A stretch of 64,000 bases of DNA from positions 3,241,501-3,305,500 of the forward strand of contig NC_013222.1 in the NCBI RefSeq assembly GCF_000024125.1, read 5' to 3'. The notes beneath the pieces are model-generated. The model saw only the letters and a program-made list of their open reading frames with translations, was not told where the DNA came from and did no database searches. Source of the DNA: Robiginitalea biformata HTCC2501. Its GTDB lineage: Bacteria > Bacteroidota > Bacteroidia > Flavobacteriales > Flavobacteriaceae. Positions 31,088 through 42,583 of this stretch are shown piece by piece (position 1 is the first letter of the stretch; every line of letters starts with the position of its first letter). A program made the position numbers and the translations under genes.

Positions 31088-31100
31088 GTAATATGAATGA

Positions 31101-34100
31101 TCAGAATTTCAATTCCTCCTTGCGGGCCATGATCTCGTCGTACTCCTCCTTGGAGCCCACGATGATGCTGTCATAGTCGCGCATACCGGTTCCGGCCGGG
31201 ATCTTGTGACCCACGATCACATTTTCCTTGAGGCCTTCCAGATCGTCGATCTTACCGCTTACGGCCGCTTCGTTCAACACCTTGGTGGTTTCCTGGAAGG
31301 AAGCCGCAGAGATAAACGATTTGGTCTGGAGGGATGCCCGGGTAATTCCCTGAAGGATCGGGGTAGCGGTTGCCGCAACGGCATCGCGTCCTTCGACCAG
31401 CGTCTTGTCGGCGCGCTTGAGGATGGAATTCTCATCCCGCAGCTCGCGGACGGAAACAATCTGGCCGCGCTTCAGATTCTCGGATTCCCCGGCATCGGTT
31501 ACGACCTTCATCCCGAAGATGTTGTCGTTCTCCCGGATAAAGTCGTCCTTGTGAACCAGCTGGTTCTCCAGGAAGATGGTGTCGCCCGGATCCTGGATCT
31601 GGACTTTACGCATCATCTGGCGAACCACCACTTCAAAGTGTTTATCGTTGATCTTCACTCCCTGGAGGCGGTACACTTCCTGCACTTCATTGACCAGGTA
31701 CTGCTGTACGGCAGACGGGCCTTTAATGGCCAGGATGTCTTCCGGGGTAATGGACCCGTCCGACAGCGGCATACCGGCGCGGACGTAGTCGTTCTCCTGT
31801 ACGAGGATCTGGTTGCTGAGTTTCACCAGGTATTTCTTCACCTCGCCCAGTTTGGACTCGATGATGATCTCCCGGTTCCCCCGCTTGATCTTGCCAAAGG
31901 AAACCACCCCGTCGATCTCGGAAACCACAGCCGGGTTGGAGGGGTTCCGGGCTTCGAAGAGCTCGGTAACCCGCGGCAGACCCCCGGTGATATCCCCCGC
32001 TTTGGCGGATTTCCTCGGAATCTTGACCAGGATTTTGCCCTCCTTAATCTTCTCCCCGTTGTCCACCATCAGGTGGGAACCAACCGGCAGGTTGTAGGAA
32101 CGCAGTACCTCGCCTTTTTTATCCTTGATATGCAGGGTCGGGATCAGTTTCTTGTTCCGGGACTCGGAAATTACCTTTTCCTGGAAACCGGTCTGTTCGT
32201 CGATTTCCACCTGATAGGTAACCCCCTGGTCGATATTCTCATAGTCGATTTCCCCGGGGAATTCGGAAACGATTACCCCGTTATAGGGATCCCACTGGCA
32301 GATGATATCGCCCTTCTTCACCTTGGCGCCGTCCTTGATGTGCAGCGTGGATCCGTAGGGAATGTTGTTCGTGCTCAGCGTAATGCCTGTCTTGGCGTCG
32401 ACGATCTTGATCTCCGAGGTCCGGGAGATGACGATTTCCGCCTTGTTCCCTTCGGAGTCCTGCCCCGTTACTGTGCGCAGGTCTTCAATCTCGGCTACAC
32501 CGTCGTACTTCGCTTCGAGTTTATTATCCTCGGAGATGTTCCCGGCAATACCTCCCACGTGGAAGGTCCGCAGGGTCAGCTGGGTACCCGGCTCCCCGAT
32601 GGACTGGGCAGCCACCACACCGACGGCTTCGCCTCGCTGGACCATCTTGTTGGTCGCCAGGTTCCGCCCGTAGCATTTGGCGCAAATCCCCTTCTCTGCC
32701 TCACATGTAAGCGGCGACCGCACCTCGATGCGCTCGATGGGGGAATTCGCAATCTTCTGCAGGTCGGCCTCCAGGATTTCCTGTCCGGCTTCCAGCAGTT
32801 TTTCTTCGGTAAGCGGATCGAAGACGTCGTGGAGGGATACCCGTCCGAGGATTCGCTCCCCGAGGGTTTCCACAATCTCTTCGTTCTTCCGCAGCGCTTC
32901 CACTTCGATTCCGCGTAGCGTACCGCAATCCTCGATGTTGATGATCACGTCCTGGGAAACGTCGACAAGACGACGGGTCAGGTATCCGGCATCCGCCGTC
33001 TTCAGGGCCGTATCCGCCAATCCTTTCCGCGCCCCGTGCGTGGAGATAAAGTATTCCAGGATCGAAAGGCCTTCCTTAAAGTTCGACAGGATCGGGTTTT
33101 CGATAATCTCGCCCCCGCCGGCCGTGGACTTCTTCGGCTTGGCCATCAGCCCCCGCATACCGGTAAGCTGGCGGATCTGCTCCTTGGAACCCCGGGCACC
33201 GGAATCCAGCATCATGTACACGGAGTTGAAGCCCTGTTGGTCTTCCCGTATCCGCTTCATGGCCAGTTCTGTGAGCATGGCGTTCGTAGAGGTCCAGACG
33301 TCGATCACCTGGTTGTACCGTTCGTTGTTCGTGATCAGCCCCATGTTGTAGTTCATCATGATGCCGTCCACCTGCTCATTGGCGTCCGCAATCATCTCGT
33401 GCTTTTCCTTAGGGATGATAATATCCCCGAGGCTGAAGGAGAGTCCGCCCCGGAAGGCGAAATCGTACCCCATGGTCTTGATGCGGTCGAGGAACTCGGC
33501 CGTGGTGGGTACATCCGTCACGGAGAGGATGCGCCCGATAATATCCCGGAGGGATTTTTTGTTGAGAACCTCGTTGATAAAGCCCGCTTTCTCGGGAACC
33601 ACGGAATTGAACAATACCCGTCCCACTGTGGTCTCGATGATCTTGCTTTCGAGTTCGCCCGCTTCGTTCAGGTCCTTGACGCGCACCTTGATGGACGCGT
33701 TCAGGTTCACCCGCTTTTCATTGTAGGCTATCTCCACCTCTTCCGCGCTGTAGAACGTCAGGCCTTCCCCTATGACAGGGACTTCCTTGGTAGACTTCCG
33801 CTCCTTGGTCATATAGTACAGTCCGAGGACCATGTCCTGGGAGGGTACCGTAATGGGCGAGCCATTGGCCGGGTTGAGAATGTTGTGCGATGCGAGCATC
33901 AGCAACTGGGCTTCCAGGATGGCTTCCGGCCCCAGGGGCAGGTGCACCGCCATCTGGTCCCCGTCGAAATCCGCGTTAAAGGCGGTACATACCAGGGGGT
34001 GGAGGCGGATCGCCTTTCCTTCGATCAGGCGCGGCTGGAAAGCCTGGATCCCTAGGCGGTGGAGCGTGGGGGCCCGGTTCAGCAACACGGGGTGCCCTTT

Positions 34101-35399
34101 CAGCACGTTCTCGAGGATATCCCAGACTACAGGCTCCTTCTTGTCGATAATTTTCTTGGCCGACTTCACCGTCTTGACGATGCCGCGCTCAATCAGCTTG
34201 CGGATCACAAACGGCTTGTACAGCTCTGCAGCCATGTCCTTGGGCAGACCGCACTCGTACAGCTTCATCTCCGGTCCTACCACAATTACGGAACGGGCGG
34301 AATAATCTACCCGCTTTCCGAGGAGGTTCTGGCGGAAACGCCCCTGTTTTCCTTTGAGGGAATCCGAAAGGGATTTCAGCGGCCGGTTCGATTCGGTCTT
34401 CACCGCGGAAGCCTTCCGCGTGTTGTCGAAGAGGGAATCCACAGCTTCCTGGAGCATCCGCTTTTCGTTCCGGAGGATCACCTCCGGCGCCTTGATCTCC
34501 ATGAGGCGTTTCAGCCGGTTGTTCCGGATGATCACGCGGCGGTACAGGTCGTTCAGGTCGGAGGTGGCAAAACGGCCCCCGTCCAGCGGTACCAGCGGCC
34601 GGAGTTCCGGCGGGATCACCGGGATGACCTTCATGATCATCCACTCCGGGTTGTTGTCGCGGTTGTCCTGGGACTCGCGCAGGGCTTCCACCACCTGCAG
34701 CCGTTTCAGGGCCTCGGTCTTCCGTTGCTTGGAAGTCTCGGTATTCGCCTTGTCGCGGAGTTCGTAGGACAGTTCCTTGAGGTTGATGCGGGAGAGCAGG
34801 TCAATGAGGCACTCCGCACCCATTTTAGCGATGAACTTGTTCGGGTCGCTGTCCTCCAGGTACTGGTTTTCCGGCGGGATGGTCTCCAGGATGTTCAGGT
34901 ACTCCTCCTCGGTGAGGAAGTCCATGGGCTGGATCTCCTCCCCGTCGGGGCCCTTGGCAATGCCCGGCTGGATGACCACATACCGCTCGTAATAGATAAT
35001 CATGTCCAGCTTCTTGGACGGCAGCCCAAGCAGGTAGCCGATCTTGTTGGGAAGCGAACGGAAATACCAGATATGGGCAACGGGAACCACCAGGTTGATG
35101 TGCCCCACCCGGTCGCGACGGACCTTTTTCTCGGTCACCTCTACCCCGCATCGGTCGCAGACGATCCCGCGGTAGCGGATCCGCTTATATTTACCGCAGG
35201 CGCACTCGTAATCCTTTACCGGGCCGAAGATGCGCTCGCAAAAGAGCCCGTCCCGCTCCGGCTTGTGCGTACGGTAGTTGATGGTTTCAGGTTTCAGGAC
35301 TTCCCCCCGCGATTCGGCGAGGATGGCTTCGGGCGATGCCAGGCCGATGGAAATCTTGTTGAACCTCTTGATTTGTGTATTATCCTTTAGTCGTGCCAT
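31101..35399 (-). CDS. rpoC: DNA-directed RNA polymerase subunit beta'
   Basis: The catalytic large subunit, 1432 residues. The N-terminal zinc finger ([20 protein letters not shown]), the catalytic NADFDGDQ near residue 475 that holds the Mg ion, the bridge helix/trigger loop region, and the second zinc site ([14 protein letters not shown]) are all present. It lies 40 bases after rpoB and is followed by a strong terminator. No insert or truncation stands out compared with other Bacteroidota. Confidence 0.98.
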   Translation of the reverse strand: MARLKDNTQIKRFNKISIGLASPEAILAESRGEVLKPETINYRTHKPERDGLFCERIFGPVKDYECACGKYKRIRYRGIVCDRCGVEVTEKKVRRDRVGHINLVVPVAHIWYFRSLPNKIGYLLGLPSKKLDMIIYYERYVVIQPGIAKGPDGEEIQPMDFLTEEEYLNILETIPPENQYLEDSDPNKFIAKMGAECLIDLLSRINLKELSYELRDKANTETSKQRKTEALKRLQVVEALRESQDNRDNNPEWMIMKVIPVIPPELRPLVPLDGGRFATSDLNDLYRRVIIRNNRLKRLMEIKAPEVILRNEKRMLQEAVDSLFDNTRKASAVKTESNRPLKSLSDSLKGKQGRFRQNLLGKRVDYSARSVIVVGPEMKLYECGLPKDMAAELYKPFVIRKLIERGIVKTVKSAKKIIDKKEPVVWDILENVLKGHPVLLNRAPTLHRLGIQAFQPRLIEGKAIRLHPLVCTAFNADFDGDQMAVHLPLGPEAILEAQLLMLASHNILNPANGSPITVPSQDMVLGLYYMTKERKSTKEVPVIGEGLTFYSAEEVEIAYNEKRVNLNASIKVRVKDLNEAGELESKIIETTVGRVLFNSVVPEKAGFINEVLNKKSLRDIIGRILSVTDVPTTAEFLDRIKTMGYDFAFRGGLSFSLGDIIIPKEKHEMIADANEQVDGIMMNYNMGLITNNERYNQVIDVWTSTNAMLTELAMKRIREDQQGFNSVYMMLDSGARGSKEQIRQLTGMRGLMAKPKKSTAGGGEIIENPILSNFKEGLSILEYFISTHGARKGLADTALKTADAGYLTRRLVDVSQDVIINIEDCGTLRGIEVEALRKNEEIVETLGERILGRVSLHDVFDPLTEEKLLEAGQEILEADLQKIANSPIERIEVRSPLTCEAEKGICAKCYGRNLATNKMVQRGEAVGVVAAQSIGEPGTQLTLRTFHVGGIAGNISEDNKLEAKYDGVAEIEDLRTVTGQDSEGNKAEIVISRTSEIKIVDAKTGITLSTNNIPYGSTLHIKDGAKVKKGDIICQWDPYNGVIVSEFPGEIDYENIDQGVTYQVEIDEQTGFQEKVISESRNKKLIPTLHIKDKKGEVLRSYNLPVGSHLMVDNGEKIKEGKILVKIPRKSAKAGDITGGLPRVTELFEARNPSNPAVVSEIDGVVSFGKIKRGNREIIIESKLGEVKKYLVKLSNQILVQENDYVRAGMPLSDGSITPEDILAIKGPSAVQQYLVNEVQEVYRLQGVKINDKHFEVVVRQMMRKVQIQDPGDTIFLENQLVHKDDFIRENDNIFGMKVVTDAGESENLKRGQIVSVRELRDENSILKRADKTLVEGRDAVAATATPILQGITRASLQTKSFISAASFQETTKVLNEAAVSGKIDDLEGLKENVIVGHKIPAGTGMRDYDSIIVGSKEEYDEIMARKEELKF

Positions 35400-35439
35400 G
35401 TTGTGATGGTACTAGTATTAAATGTGATGTGTTAACAGC

Positions 35440-38400
35440 TTACTCCTCCAGGCGGATGTCCAGACCCAATCCCTTGAGTTCGTGCATCAGTACGTTAAAG
35501 GATTCCGGCAGGCCGGGTTCCGGCATGCTTTCCCCTTTCACGATGGATTCGTAAGTCTTCGCCCGGCCGATTACGTCGTCGGACTTCACCGTCAGTATCT
35601 CGCGCAGGGTGGCAGAGGCGCCGTAGGCCTCCAGGGCCCAGACCTCCATTTCCCCGAAACGCTGGCCACCGAACTGCGCCTTACCGCCCAACGGCTGCTG
35701 GGTGATGAGGGAGTACGGCCCAATGGAACGGGCGTGCATCTTGTCGTCCACCATGTGGCCGAGTTTCAGCATGTAGATCACACCCACCGTTGCCGGTTGG
35801 TGGAAGCGCTCCCCGGTACCCCCGTCGTACAGGTAGGTATGTCCGAAGCGCGGGATCTCGCCCTTGTCGGTGAGCTCGTTGATCTCGTCCAGGGTGGCCC
35901 CGTCAAAGATCGGCGTGGCGAATTTCTTGCCGAGTTTCTGTCCGGCCCATCCGAGTACCGTTTCATAGATCTGCCCGATGTTCATCCGCGAGGGTACCCC
36001 CAGCGGGTTCAGCACGATGTCCACCGGAGTCCCGTCCTCGAGGAACGGCATATCCTCCTGGCGCACGATCCGGGCAACGATTCCCTTGTTTCCGTGGCGT
36101 CCGGCCATCTTGTCACCCACCTTCAGCTTCCGCTTCTTGGCGATGTACACCTTGGCCAGTTTCATGATGCCGGCTGGCAGTTCATCCCCAACCGAGATGG
36201 TAAACTTATCCCGACGCAGGTTCCCCTGCAGGTCGTTCAGCTTGATCTTGTAGTTGTGCAACAGGTCTGCAACCAGGTCGTTGGTCTTGGAGTCCGTTGT
36301 CCAGCTGCCGCCAACCAGGTGGGCAAAATCGTCCACCGCGTTCAGCATCTTCAGCGTGTACTTCTTGCCCTTCGGCAGGACCTCTTCGCCCAGGTCGTTC
36401 ATCACGCCCTGGGAGGTTTTCCCGTTCACCAGCTGGAAGAGTTTCTCCACCAGCACGTCCTTGAGCTGCTCAAACTTGGTCTCGTACTCGAGCTCCAGCT
36501 TGGCAATCGCCTCCTTGTCCTCGGACCGCTTGCGCTTGTCCTTGATGGAGCGGGAGAAGAGCTTCTTGTCGATGACCACCCCGTTCAGGGAGGGCGGCGC
36601 CTTCAGGGAAGCGTCTTTAACATCCCCGGCCTTGTCGCCGAATATGGCGCGCAGCAGTTTCTCCTCCGGCGTCGGGTCGGACTCCCCTTTCGGGGTGATC
36701 TTCCCGATCAGGATATCCCCGGGCTTCACCTCGGCCCCGATACGGATCATCCCGTACTCATCCAGGTCCTTGGTAGCCTCTTCGGAGACGTTCGGGATGT
36801 CGTTGGTGAGCTCCTCGGCCCCCAGTTTGGTGTCCCGTACTTCCAGGGCGTATTCGTCGATGTGGATGGAGGTGAAAATATCCTCGCGCACCACTTTTTC
36901 CGATATGACGATCGCATCCTCAAAATTGTAACCCTTCCAGGGCATAAAGGCCACTTTCAGGTTCTGGCCCAGGGCCAGCTCGCCGCTTTCGGTGGCGTAC
37001 CCTTCACAGAGCACCTGTCCCTTCTTCACCTTCTCGCCCTTCCGGACAATCGGCTTCAGGTTGATACTAGTACCCTGGTTGGTCTTGCGGAACTTGACGA
37101 GTTCGTAGGTCTTGGAGTCCTCATCGAAGCTCACCAGGCGTTCCTCGTCGGTACGCCCGTATTTGATGGTGATCCGCTTGGAATCCACGCTTTCCACCAC
37201 CCCGTCGCCTTCGGCGTTGATCAGAACGCGGGAGTCCGTGGCCACCTGGCGCTCCAGCCCGGTCCCGACAATCGGGGATTCCGGCTTGAGCAGGGGTACG
37301 GCCTGCCGCATCATGTTCGACCCCATCAGCGCCCGGTTCGCATCGTCGTGCTCCAGGAACGGGATCAGGGAAGCGGAGATGGAGGCAATCTGGTTGGGCG
37401 CTACGTCCGTGTAGTTGATCTCCTTGGGATCCACCACCGGGTAGTCGGCCTCCAGGCGCGCAATTACTTTTTCCGCATCGATGGCCCCATCCTTTTTGAG
37501 CGGGATGTTGGCCTGTGCAATTTTCTTGCCCTCTTCCTCTTCGGCGCTCAGGAAGGTATAGTTGGCCGTATCGACCTTGCCTTCCTCCACCTTGCGGTAA
37601 GGGGTCTCCAGGAAGCCCATGCTGTTCACCTTGGCGAATACAGACAGGGAGGAGATCAGTCCGATGTTCGGCCCTTCAGGGGTTTCGATCGGGCAGAGCC
37701 TTCCGTAGTGCGTGTAGTGTACGTCACGAACCTCAAAACCTGCGCGCTCCCGCGAGAGACCTCCCGGCCCGAGGGCCGACAGCCGCCGTTTGTGCGTGAT
37801 TTCCGCCAGCGGGTTGGTCTGGTCCATAAACTGGGACAGCTGGTTCGTACCGAAAAACGAGTTGATCACCGAAGACAGCGTCTTGGCATTGATCAGGTCA
37901 ATGGGGGTAAACACCTCGTTGTCGCGCACGTTCATCCGCTCGCGGATGGTACGGGCCATACGGGCCAGCCCCACGCCGAACTGGGCGGAAAGCTGCTCCC
38001 CTACCGTACGCACCCTCCGGTTGGAAAGGTGGTCGATATCGTCGATCTCGGCCTTGGAGTTGATCAGTTCGATCAGGTACTTAATGATGGTGATGATATC
38101 CTCCTTGGTCAGCACCTGTTTGTCCATGCCGATATCCAGCCCGAGCTTTTTGTTCATCCGGTAACGCCCTACCTCTCCCAGGTTGTAGCGCTGGTCGGAG
38201 AAGAAGAGCTTGTCGATGATGCCGCGGGCGGTTTCCTCATCCGGCGGCTCGGCATTCCGTAGCTGGCGGTAGATGTGCTCCACCGCTTCCTTTTCTGAGT
38301 TCGTCGGGTCCTTCTGCAGCGTGTTGTGGATGATCGCGTAGTCGCTCTGGGCGTTGTTCTCCTTGTGCAGCAGGATGGTTTTTACGTCCGTTTCGATGAT

Positions 38401-39249
38401 CTGGTCGATATGCTCTTTCTCCAGGACGGTATCCCGGTCCAGTACAATCTCGTTCCGTTCGATGGAAACCACCTCCCCGGTATCCTCGTCCACGAAATCC
38501 TCGTGCCAGGTGTTCAACACCCGGGCGGCGAGCTTGCGACCCAGGACCTTTTTGAGGCCGGTCTTGGACACCTTCACTTCTTCCGAAAGGTCAAAGATCT
38601 CCAGGATGTCCTTATCGCGTTCAAAGCCGATGGCCCGGAACAGGGTGGTTACGGGTAATTTTTTCTTCCGGTCGATATACGCGTACATGACGCTGTTGAT
38701 ATCGGTGGCGAATTCGATCCAGGATCCCTTGAAGGGGATGACCCGGGCCGAGTAAAGCTTGGTGCCGTTTGCGTGGAACGACTGCCCGAAAAAGACGCCG
38801 GGCGAACGGTGCAGCTGGGAAACCACCACGCGTTCCGCCCCGTTGATGACAAACGTCCCGCTTGGGGTCATGTACGGGATGGTGCCCAGGTATACGTCCT
38901 GGACGATGGTTTCGAAATCCTCGTGCTCCGGATCCGTGCAATACAATTTCAACCGCGCCTTGAGCGGCACGCTGTAGGTAAGCCCGCGTTCGATACACTC
39001 CTGGATGGAGTAACGGGGCGGGTCGATGAAGTAATCCAGGAATTCCAGGACAAACTGGTTCCGGGTGTCTGTGATGGGGAAATTTTCCATGAAGGTGTTG
39101 TACAAACCTTCATTGGCCCGCTGGTCAGATTTCGTCTCAAGCTGGAAAAAATCCTGAAACGATTGAATCTGAATGTCCAAGAAATCCGGGTATTCCGGTA
39201 TGTTCTTAGCCGAGGCAAAGCTTATTCTTTCAGTCTGTTTTGTGAACAT
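35440..39249 (-). CDS. rpoB: DNA-directed RNA polymerase subunit beta
   Basis: The 1269-residue second large subunit of RNA polymerase. The rifampicin pocket region is visible ([19 protein letters not shown] and [14 protein letters not shown]), with residues matching the drug-sensitive form at the Asp, His and Ser positions. The C-terminal [19 protein letters not shown] and KGLGLDI motifs are intact. It is preceded by a 129-bp gap with a hairpin after rplL, and followed by rpoC after 40 bases. Confidence 0.98.
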   Translation of the reverse strand: MFTKQTERISFASAKNIPEYPDFLDIQIQSFQDFFQLETKSDQRANEGLYNTFMENFPITDTRNQFVLEFLDYFIDPPRYSIQECIERGLTYSVPLKARLKLYCTDPEHEDFETIVQDVYLGTIPYMTPSGTFVINGAERVVVSQLHRSPGVFFGQSFHANGTKLYSARVIPFKGSWIEFATDINSVMYAYIDRKKKLPVTTLFRAIGFERDKDILEIFDLSEEVKVSKTGLKKVLGRKLAARVLNTWHEDFVDEDTGEVVSIERNEIVLDRDTVLEKEHIDQIIETDVKTILLHKENNAQSDYAIIHNTLQKDPTNSEKEAVEHIYRQLRNAEPPDEETARGIIDKLFFSDQRYNLGEVGRYRMNKKLGLDIGMDKQVLTKEDIITIIKYLIELINSKAEIDDIDHLSNRRVRTVGEQLSAQFGVGLARMARTIRERMNVRDNEVFTPIDLINAKTLSSVINSFFGTNQLSQFMDQTNPLAEITHKRRLSALGPGGLSRERAGFEVRDVHYTHYGRLCPIETPEGPNIGLISSLSVFAKVNSMGFLETPYRKVEEGKVDTANYTFLSAEEEEGKKIAQANIPLKKDGAIDAEKVIARLEADYPVVDPKEINYTDVAPNQIASISASLIPFLEHDDANRALMGSNMMRQAVPLLKPESPIVGTGLERQVATDSRVLINAEGDGVVESVDSKRITIKYGRTDEERLVSFDEDSKTYELVKFRKTNQGTSINLKPIVRKGEKVKKGQVLCEGYATESGELALGQNLKVAFMPWKGYNFEDAIVISEKVVREDIFTSIHIDEYALEVRDTKLGAEELTNDIPNVSEEATKDLDEYGMIRIGAEVKPGDILIGKITPKGESDPTPEEKLLRAIFGDKAGDVKDASLKAPPSLNGVVIDKKLFSRSIKDKRKRSEDKEAIAKLELEYETKFEQLKDVLVEKLFQLVNGKTSQGVMNDLGEEVLPKGKKYTLKMLNAVDDFAHLVGGSWTTDSKTNDLVADLLHNYKIKLNDLQGNLRRDKFTISVGDELPAGIMKLAKVYIAKKRKLKVGDKMAGRHGNKGIVARIVRQEDMPFLEDGTPVDIVLNPLGVPSRMNIGQIYETVLGWAGQKLGKKFATPIFDGATLDEINELTDKGEIPRFGHTYLYDGGTGERFHQPATVGVIYMLKLGHMVDDKMHARSIGPYSLITQQPLGGKAQFGGQRFGEMEVWALEAYGASATLREILTVKSDDVIGRAKTYESIVKGESMPEPGLPESFNVLMHELKGLGLDIRLEE

Positions 39250-39317
39250 CTACGGACAACATTTAGTGTGAATACGAAAGAGGGGCTGTATATGACTTTA
39301 TATACATCGTATAAAAG

Positions 39318-39357
39318 GGTTTAGGCCTAGCCGCCAGAAAGGCGGAAGACCTAAACC
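39318..39357 (-). other. rplL-rpoB intercistronic hairpin, possible attenuator
   Basis: GGTTTAGG (39318-39325) pairs with CCTAAACC (39350-39357), and inside it CCGCC (39331-39335) pairs with GGCGG (39341-39345). On the minus strand a short CTTTTAT follows, so termination would be partial. It may reduce rpoBC transcription relative to the ribosomal proteins, as is known at this position in E. coli. Confidence 0.5.
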
Positions 39358-39378
39358 TAAACCATATGGTCGACGCAA

Positions 39379-39762
39379 TTATTTAAGCTCAACTTCTGCT
39401 CCTGCTTCTTCCAGTGATTTTTTGATACCTTCGGCTTCGTCTTTGGATACGGCTTCCTTAACAGCTTTGGGTGCGCTGTCAACGATGTCTTTTGCATCTT
39501 TCAGACCGAGTCCGGTCAGTTCTTTTACCAATTTAACAACTGCCAGTTTGGAACCACCGGCGGCCTTCAGGATTACGTCGAATTCGGTTTGCTCTTCAGC
39601 AGCTTCACCGGCGTCTCCACCAGCAGCAGCACCTCCGGCAACCGCAACCGCAGCAGCGGCGGGCTCGATTCCGTATTCCTCTTTCAGGATATCGGCCAAT
39701 TCATTTACCTCCTTAACGGTAAGGTTGACCAACTGTTCTGCGAATTCTTTTAAATCTGCCAT
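39379..39762 (-). CDS. rplL: 50S ribosomal protein L7/L12 (bL12)
   Basis: The 127-residue stalk protein has an N-terminal dimer helix region ([20 protein letters not shown]), an Ala/Gly hinge (about 35-55), and the conserved C-terminal domain with [20 protein letters not shown] and [20 protein letters not shown], which binds translation factors. It lies 52 bases after rplJ, as usual. Confidence 0.97.
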   Translation of the reverse strand: MADLKEFAEQLVNLTVKEVNELADILKEEYGIEPAAAAVAVAGGAAAGGDAGEAAEEQTEFDVILKAAGGSKLAVVKLVKELTGLGLKDAKDIVDSAPKAVKEAVSKDEAEGIKKSLEEAGAEVELK

Positions 39763-39814
39763 TTTTCTATCGTTTACTTCTGTTTGAAATTTATACTTAG
39801 GTTTTAGTGCGTAC

Positions 39815-40333
39815 TTACTCTTTTTCGGAAAGGGTCTTCAGGATTCCCGCCAGTTTGCCGCCGCCGGACTTCAGACCTGAAATCACGTTCTTGGCCGGTG
39901 ACTGCAGCAGGCCGATGATATCTCCAATTACCTCTTCCTTGGACTTGATGCTTACCAGCGCGTCCAATTTGTCATCGCCGATATAGATTGCCTCCTCGAT
40001 GAAAGCGCCTTTGAGCAGCGGCCGGTCGGACTTCTTGCGGAAGTTCTTGATCAGCTTGGCCGGGGCGTTTCCGGTCTCGGAAAGCATCAGCGAAGTGTTC
40101 CCCTTCAGGACTTCGGGCAAATCCCCGAACTCCTTTTCAGAGGCCTCCATAGCCTTGGCGAGCAGTGTATTCTTCACTACCGCCAGCTTGATATTTGCTT
40201 TAAAGCAAGCGCGACGGAGGTCCGAGGTGGTACCGGCATCCAGGCCGGAAATATCGGCCAGGTAGATGATACCGCTCTCGCCCAGCTGGGCTTTCAGGTC
40301 CTCAATTACAGTTGCTTTTTCTTCTCTGGTCAT
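39815..40333 (-). CDS. rplJ: 50S ribosomal protein L10 (uL10)
   Basis: The 172-residue stalk base protein binds 23S rRNA and carries L7/L12 dimers on its C-terminal helix. The N-terminal [17 protein letters not shown] and central [14 protein letters not shown] segments are characteristic. It follows rplA by only 11 bases, so there is no room for a separate long L10 leader between them. Confidence 0.96.
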   Translation of the reverse strand: MTREEKATVIEDLKAQLGESGIIYLADISGLDAGTTSDLRRACFKANIKLAVVKNTLLAKAMEASEKEFGDLPEVLKGNTSLMLSETGNAPAKLIKNFRKKSDRPLLKGAFIEEAIYIGDDKLDALVSIKSKEEVIGDIIGLLQSPAKNVISGLKSGGGKLAGILKTLSEKE

Positions 40334-40344
40334 CTTGGGTTCTT

Positions 40345-41040
40345 TTAGATTTGGACCACTTTCGGATCCAGTTGAACACTCGGACTCATGGTGCTGGACA
40401 TGTAGATACTCTTCATGTACACCCCTTTGGCAGCCGCGGGTTTCATCTTGACCAGGGTCTCGATGAGTTCCTTGGCATTGCCAGCGATCTTGTCGGCTGA
40501 AAAGGATACCTTGCCGATTGCGGCATGGACGATCCCCGTTTTATCCACCTTGAAATCGATCTTACCGGCCTTGACCTCGGAAACCGCCTTGGCGACATCC
40601 ATGGTTACCGTACCCGTCTTCGGGTTCGGCATCAGGCCACGGGGCCCCAGGATCCGCCCGAGCGGTCCGAGTTTCCCCATGACGCTGGGCATGGTGATGA
40701 TGACATCCACGTCCGTCCAGCCGCCTTTGATCTTTTCGAGGTATTCATCCAGACCTACGAAGTCTGCTCCTGCTTCTTTTGCTTCCGCTTCCTTATCCGG
40801 GGTCACCAGTGCGAGCACCTTGACGTCCTTCCCGGTCCCGTGGGGGAGGGTTACAACCCCGCGGACCATCTGGTTGGCCTTCCGCGGATCCACCCCGAGG
40901 CGGACCGCCAGGTCTACCGTGGCGTCAAATTTTACGTTGGTGATTTCCTTGATAAGCTCGGAGGCTTCCTGAATAGAGTAGAGCTTGTCGCGTTCGATCT
41001 TGGCCCGAGCCTCTTTTTGCTTCTTTGTTAATTTCGCCAT
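40345..41040 (-). CDS. rplA: 50S ribosomal protein L1 (uL1)
   Basis: The 231-residue L1 stalk protein shows the RNA-binding signature [12 protein letters not shown] and the nearby [12 protein letters not shown], with [16 protein letters not shown] in the N-terminal half. It follows rplK by 18 bases. In many bacteria L1 represses its own operon at the translational level by binding the rplK leader. Confidence 0.97.
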   Translation of the reverse strand: MAKLTKKQKEARAKIERDKLYSIQEASELIKEITNVKFDATVDLAVRLGVDPRKANQMVRGVVTLPHGTGKDVKVLALVTPDKEAEAKEAGADFVGLDEYLEKIKGGWTDVDVIITMPSVMGKLGPLGRILGPRGLMPNPKTGTVTMDVAKAVSEVKAGKIDFKVDKTGIVHAAIGKVSFSADKIAGNAKELIETLVKMKPAAAKGVYMKSIYMSSTMSPSVQLDPKVVQI

Positions 41041-41058
41041 GTTAAAGTGCTTTTCGGA

Positions 41059-41496
41059 TTAAAAGGGGCGTTTGCCTGCCACCTTCAGGCCCATGGAACG
41101 GGCCGTACCGGCAACCATCATCATGGCTGACTCGGTGGTGAAGGCATTCAGGTCTGCCATCTTGTCTTCTGCGATGGCGCGAATCTGATCCCAGTTCACA
41201 CTCCCCGCTTTCACGCGGTTCGGTTCGCCGGATCCCTTTTTAACCTTTGCCGCTTCCATTAGCTGAACTGCCGCTGGCGGTGTCTTGACGACAAAGTCAA
41301 AGGACTTGTCGCCGTATACGGTGATAACAACAGGCAAAACCTTGCCCTGTTTGTCCTGCGTACGCGCATTGAACTGCTTGCAGAACTCCATGATGTTAAC
41401 GCCGGCAGCACCTAAAGCGGGTCCAACCGGTGGCGACGGATTCGCAGCACCTCCCCTTACTTGTAGTTTAACTACTTTACTTACTTCTTTTGCCAT
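41059..41496 (-). CDS. rplK: 50S ribosomal protein L11 (uL11)
   Basis: The 145-residue protein shapes the GTPase-associated centre of the 50S subunit. The N-terminal proline-rich segment [19 protein letters not shown] and the C-terminal [10 protein letters not shown] are typical. The start codon is preceded by AT-rich sequence without a Shine-Dalgarno element, and by a hairpin at 41519-41540 in a 129-bp gap after nusG. Confidence 0.97.
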   Translation of the reverse strand: MAKEVSKVVKLQVRGGAANPSPPVGPALGAAGVNIMEFCKQFNARTQDKQGKVLPVVITVYGDKSFDFVVKTPPAAVQLMEAAKVKKGSGEPNRVKAGSVNWDQIRAIAEDKMADLNAFTTESAMMMVAGTARSMGLKVAGKRPF

Positions 41497-41518
41497 TGTT
41501 ATATTTAATTTACAGCTC

Positions 41519-41540
41519 CCGGCCGTTTCACCCCGGCCGG
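41519..41540 (-). other. hairpin in the rplK leader
   Basis: CCGGCCG (41519-41525) and CGGCCGG (41534-41540) form a 7-bp GC stem around an 8-base loop, 22 bases before the rplK start. It could be part of an L1 or L11 feedback site, but I see no clear copy of the 23S L1 site. Confidence 0.35.
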
Positions 41541-41625
41541 TTTAAATCCCGCCACCCGGGGGCCGCGGAACATAAAAGCGAGTTAAATTGGAAGCAACTC
41601 CACTTTTAAGCGTAACAATTATTCT

Positions 41626-42177
41626 CTATACCTTTTCTACCTGCATGTAGCTGAGCTCCAGAGGCGTCTTCCTTCCGAAAATCTTCACCATCACCTCGAG
41701 TTTCCGCTTTTCCTCGTTGATCTTCTCCACCGTTCCGTTGAAACCATTGAAAGGACCGTCGATTACTTTTACCGTCTCGCCCAGGACAAACGGAATCGCC
41801 ACGGCATCCGTGTTGATTGCCAGCTCGTCCACCTTCCCGAGCATCCTGTTGACTTCGGATTTGCGAAGCGGCACCGGGTCTCCCCCTTTGGTTTCACCCA
41901 AAAAGCCGATCACATTGGTGATGGAGCGGATAATGTGGATCATCTCCCCGGTAAGGTTTGCCTTAACCATGATGTATCCGGGAAAATAAACGCGCTCCTT
42001 GTTGATCTTTTTTCCGTTGCGGATCTGGACCACTTTTTCGGTAGGAACCAGGACCTCTTCCAGGTTATCCCCGAAACCGTGGCGTTCCACCTCGCTCTCG
42101 ATATACCCTTTGATCTTGTTTTCCTGACCGCTTACGGCGCGGACTACGTACCACTTCTTCTCCAATACTTCTGACAT
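41626..42177 (-). CDS. nusG: transcription termination/antitermination factor NusG
   Basis: The 183-residue protein has the NGN domain (WYVVRAVSGQENKIKGYIE, then VYFPGYIMVKA) and a C-terminal KOW domain (GETVKVIDGPFNGFNGTVE). It binds RNA polymerase and couples it to Rho or to ribosomes. It lies 10 bases after secE. Confidence 0.97.
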   Translation of the reverse strand: MSEVLEKKWYVVRAVSGQENKIKGYIESEVERHGFGDNLEEVLVPTEKVVQIRNGKKINKERVYFPGYIMVKANLTGEMIHIIRSITNVIGFLGETKGGDPVPLRKSEVNRMLGKVDELAINTDAVAIPFVLGETVKVIDGPFNGFNGTVEKINEEKRKLEVMVKIFGRKTPLELSYMQVEKV

Positions 42178-42187
42178 CCTCCTCCGC

Positions 42188-42376
42188 TTATCCGATTAAT
42201 GCGTTAAAATACAACTGGATGAGTTTTGAAAACAGGGAATCCACACCCCAGGTCGCCAGGGCAAACAGAATGGAAAAGACCGCTACGATCACCATCAGGT
42301 TAGACGCCTCCGCCCGCGAGGGCAGGGTTACCTGGTGCCTTAATTCATGATAGGATTCCTTAAAATATGTCAACAT
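42188..42376 (-). CDS. secE: preprotein translocase subunit SecE
   Basis: The 62-residue protein has the short single-span form: an amphipathic helix (YFKESYHELRHQVTLPSRAE) and one membrane segment (about 28-50). It stabilises SecY in the inner membrane. The ATG at 42376 is used; the longer open frame upstream enters the tRNA-Trp gene and is not coding. Confidence 0.93.
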   Translation of the reverse strand: MLTYFKESYHELRHQVTLPSRAEASNLMVIVAVFSILFALATWGVDSLFSKLIQLYFNALIG

Positions 42377-42433
42377 CGCTGGTTGTATTTTATTCCTGAA
42401 GACCCGCTCCCTGCGGGACCTTCCGTTGCTCTG

Positions 42434-42506
42434 CACGGGAGGAGAGACTCGAACTCCCGACACCTGGTTTTGGAGACCAGTGCTCTACCAACTGAGCTAC
42501 ACCCGT
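42434..42506 (-). tRNA. tRNA-Trp (CCA)
   Basis: A 73-base cloverleaf: acceptor ACGGGTG pairs with CTCCCGT with one U-U mismatch. The anticodon loop is CTCCAAA with anticodon CCA, the T loop is TTCGAGT, and the discriminator is G. The CCA end is not encoded. It lies between tuf and secE. Confidence 0.95.
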
Positions 42507-42583
42507 ATTTACAGTGAAAGGGATCCGTCCCGATTCGTTATCAGGACGGGACCCCTCACTGCCTTTCCTAAGCCTTTTGGGGC

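Noticed and set aside
35482..38262. A 926-codon open frame on the plus strand opposite rpoB
   Set aside because: rpoB on the minus strand is unmistakable. The antisense frame is open only because of high GC and codon bias.
42377..42463. N-terminal extension of secE into the tRNA-Trp gene
   Set aside because: The extension translates tRNA sequence; the family start is MLTYFKESYHEL at 42376.
42520..42555. GTCCCG/CGGGAC inverted repeat between tuf and tRNA-Trp as a terminator
   Set aside because: The loop is long (about 14 bases) and no T-run follows on the minus strand; it is more likely a processing structure or chance, and secE-nusG need the read-through.
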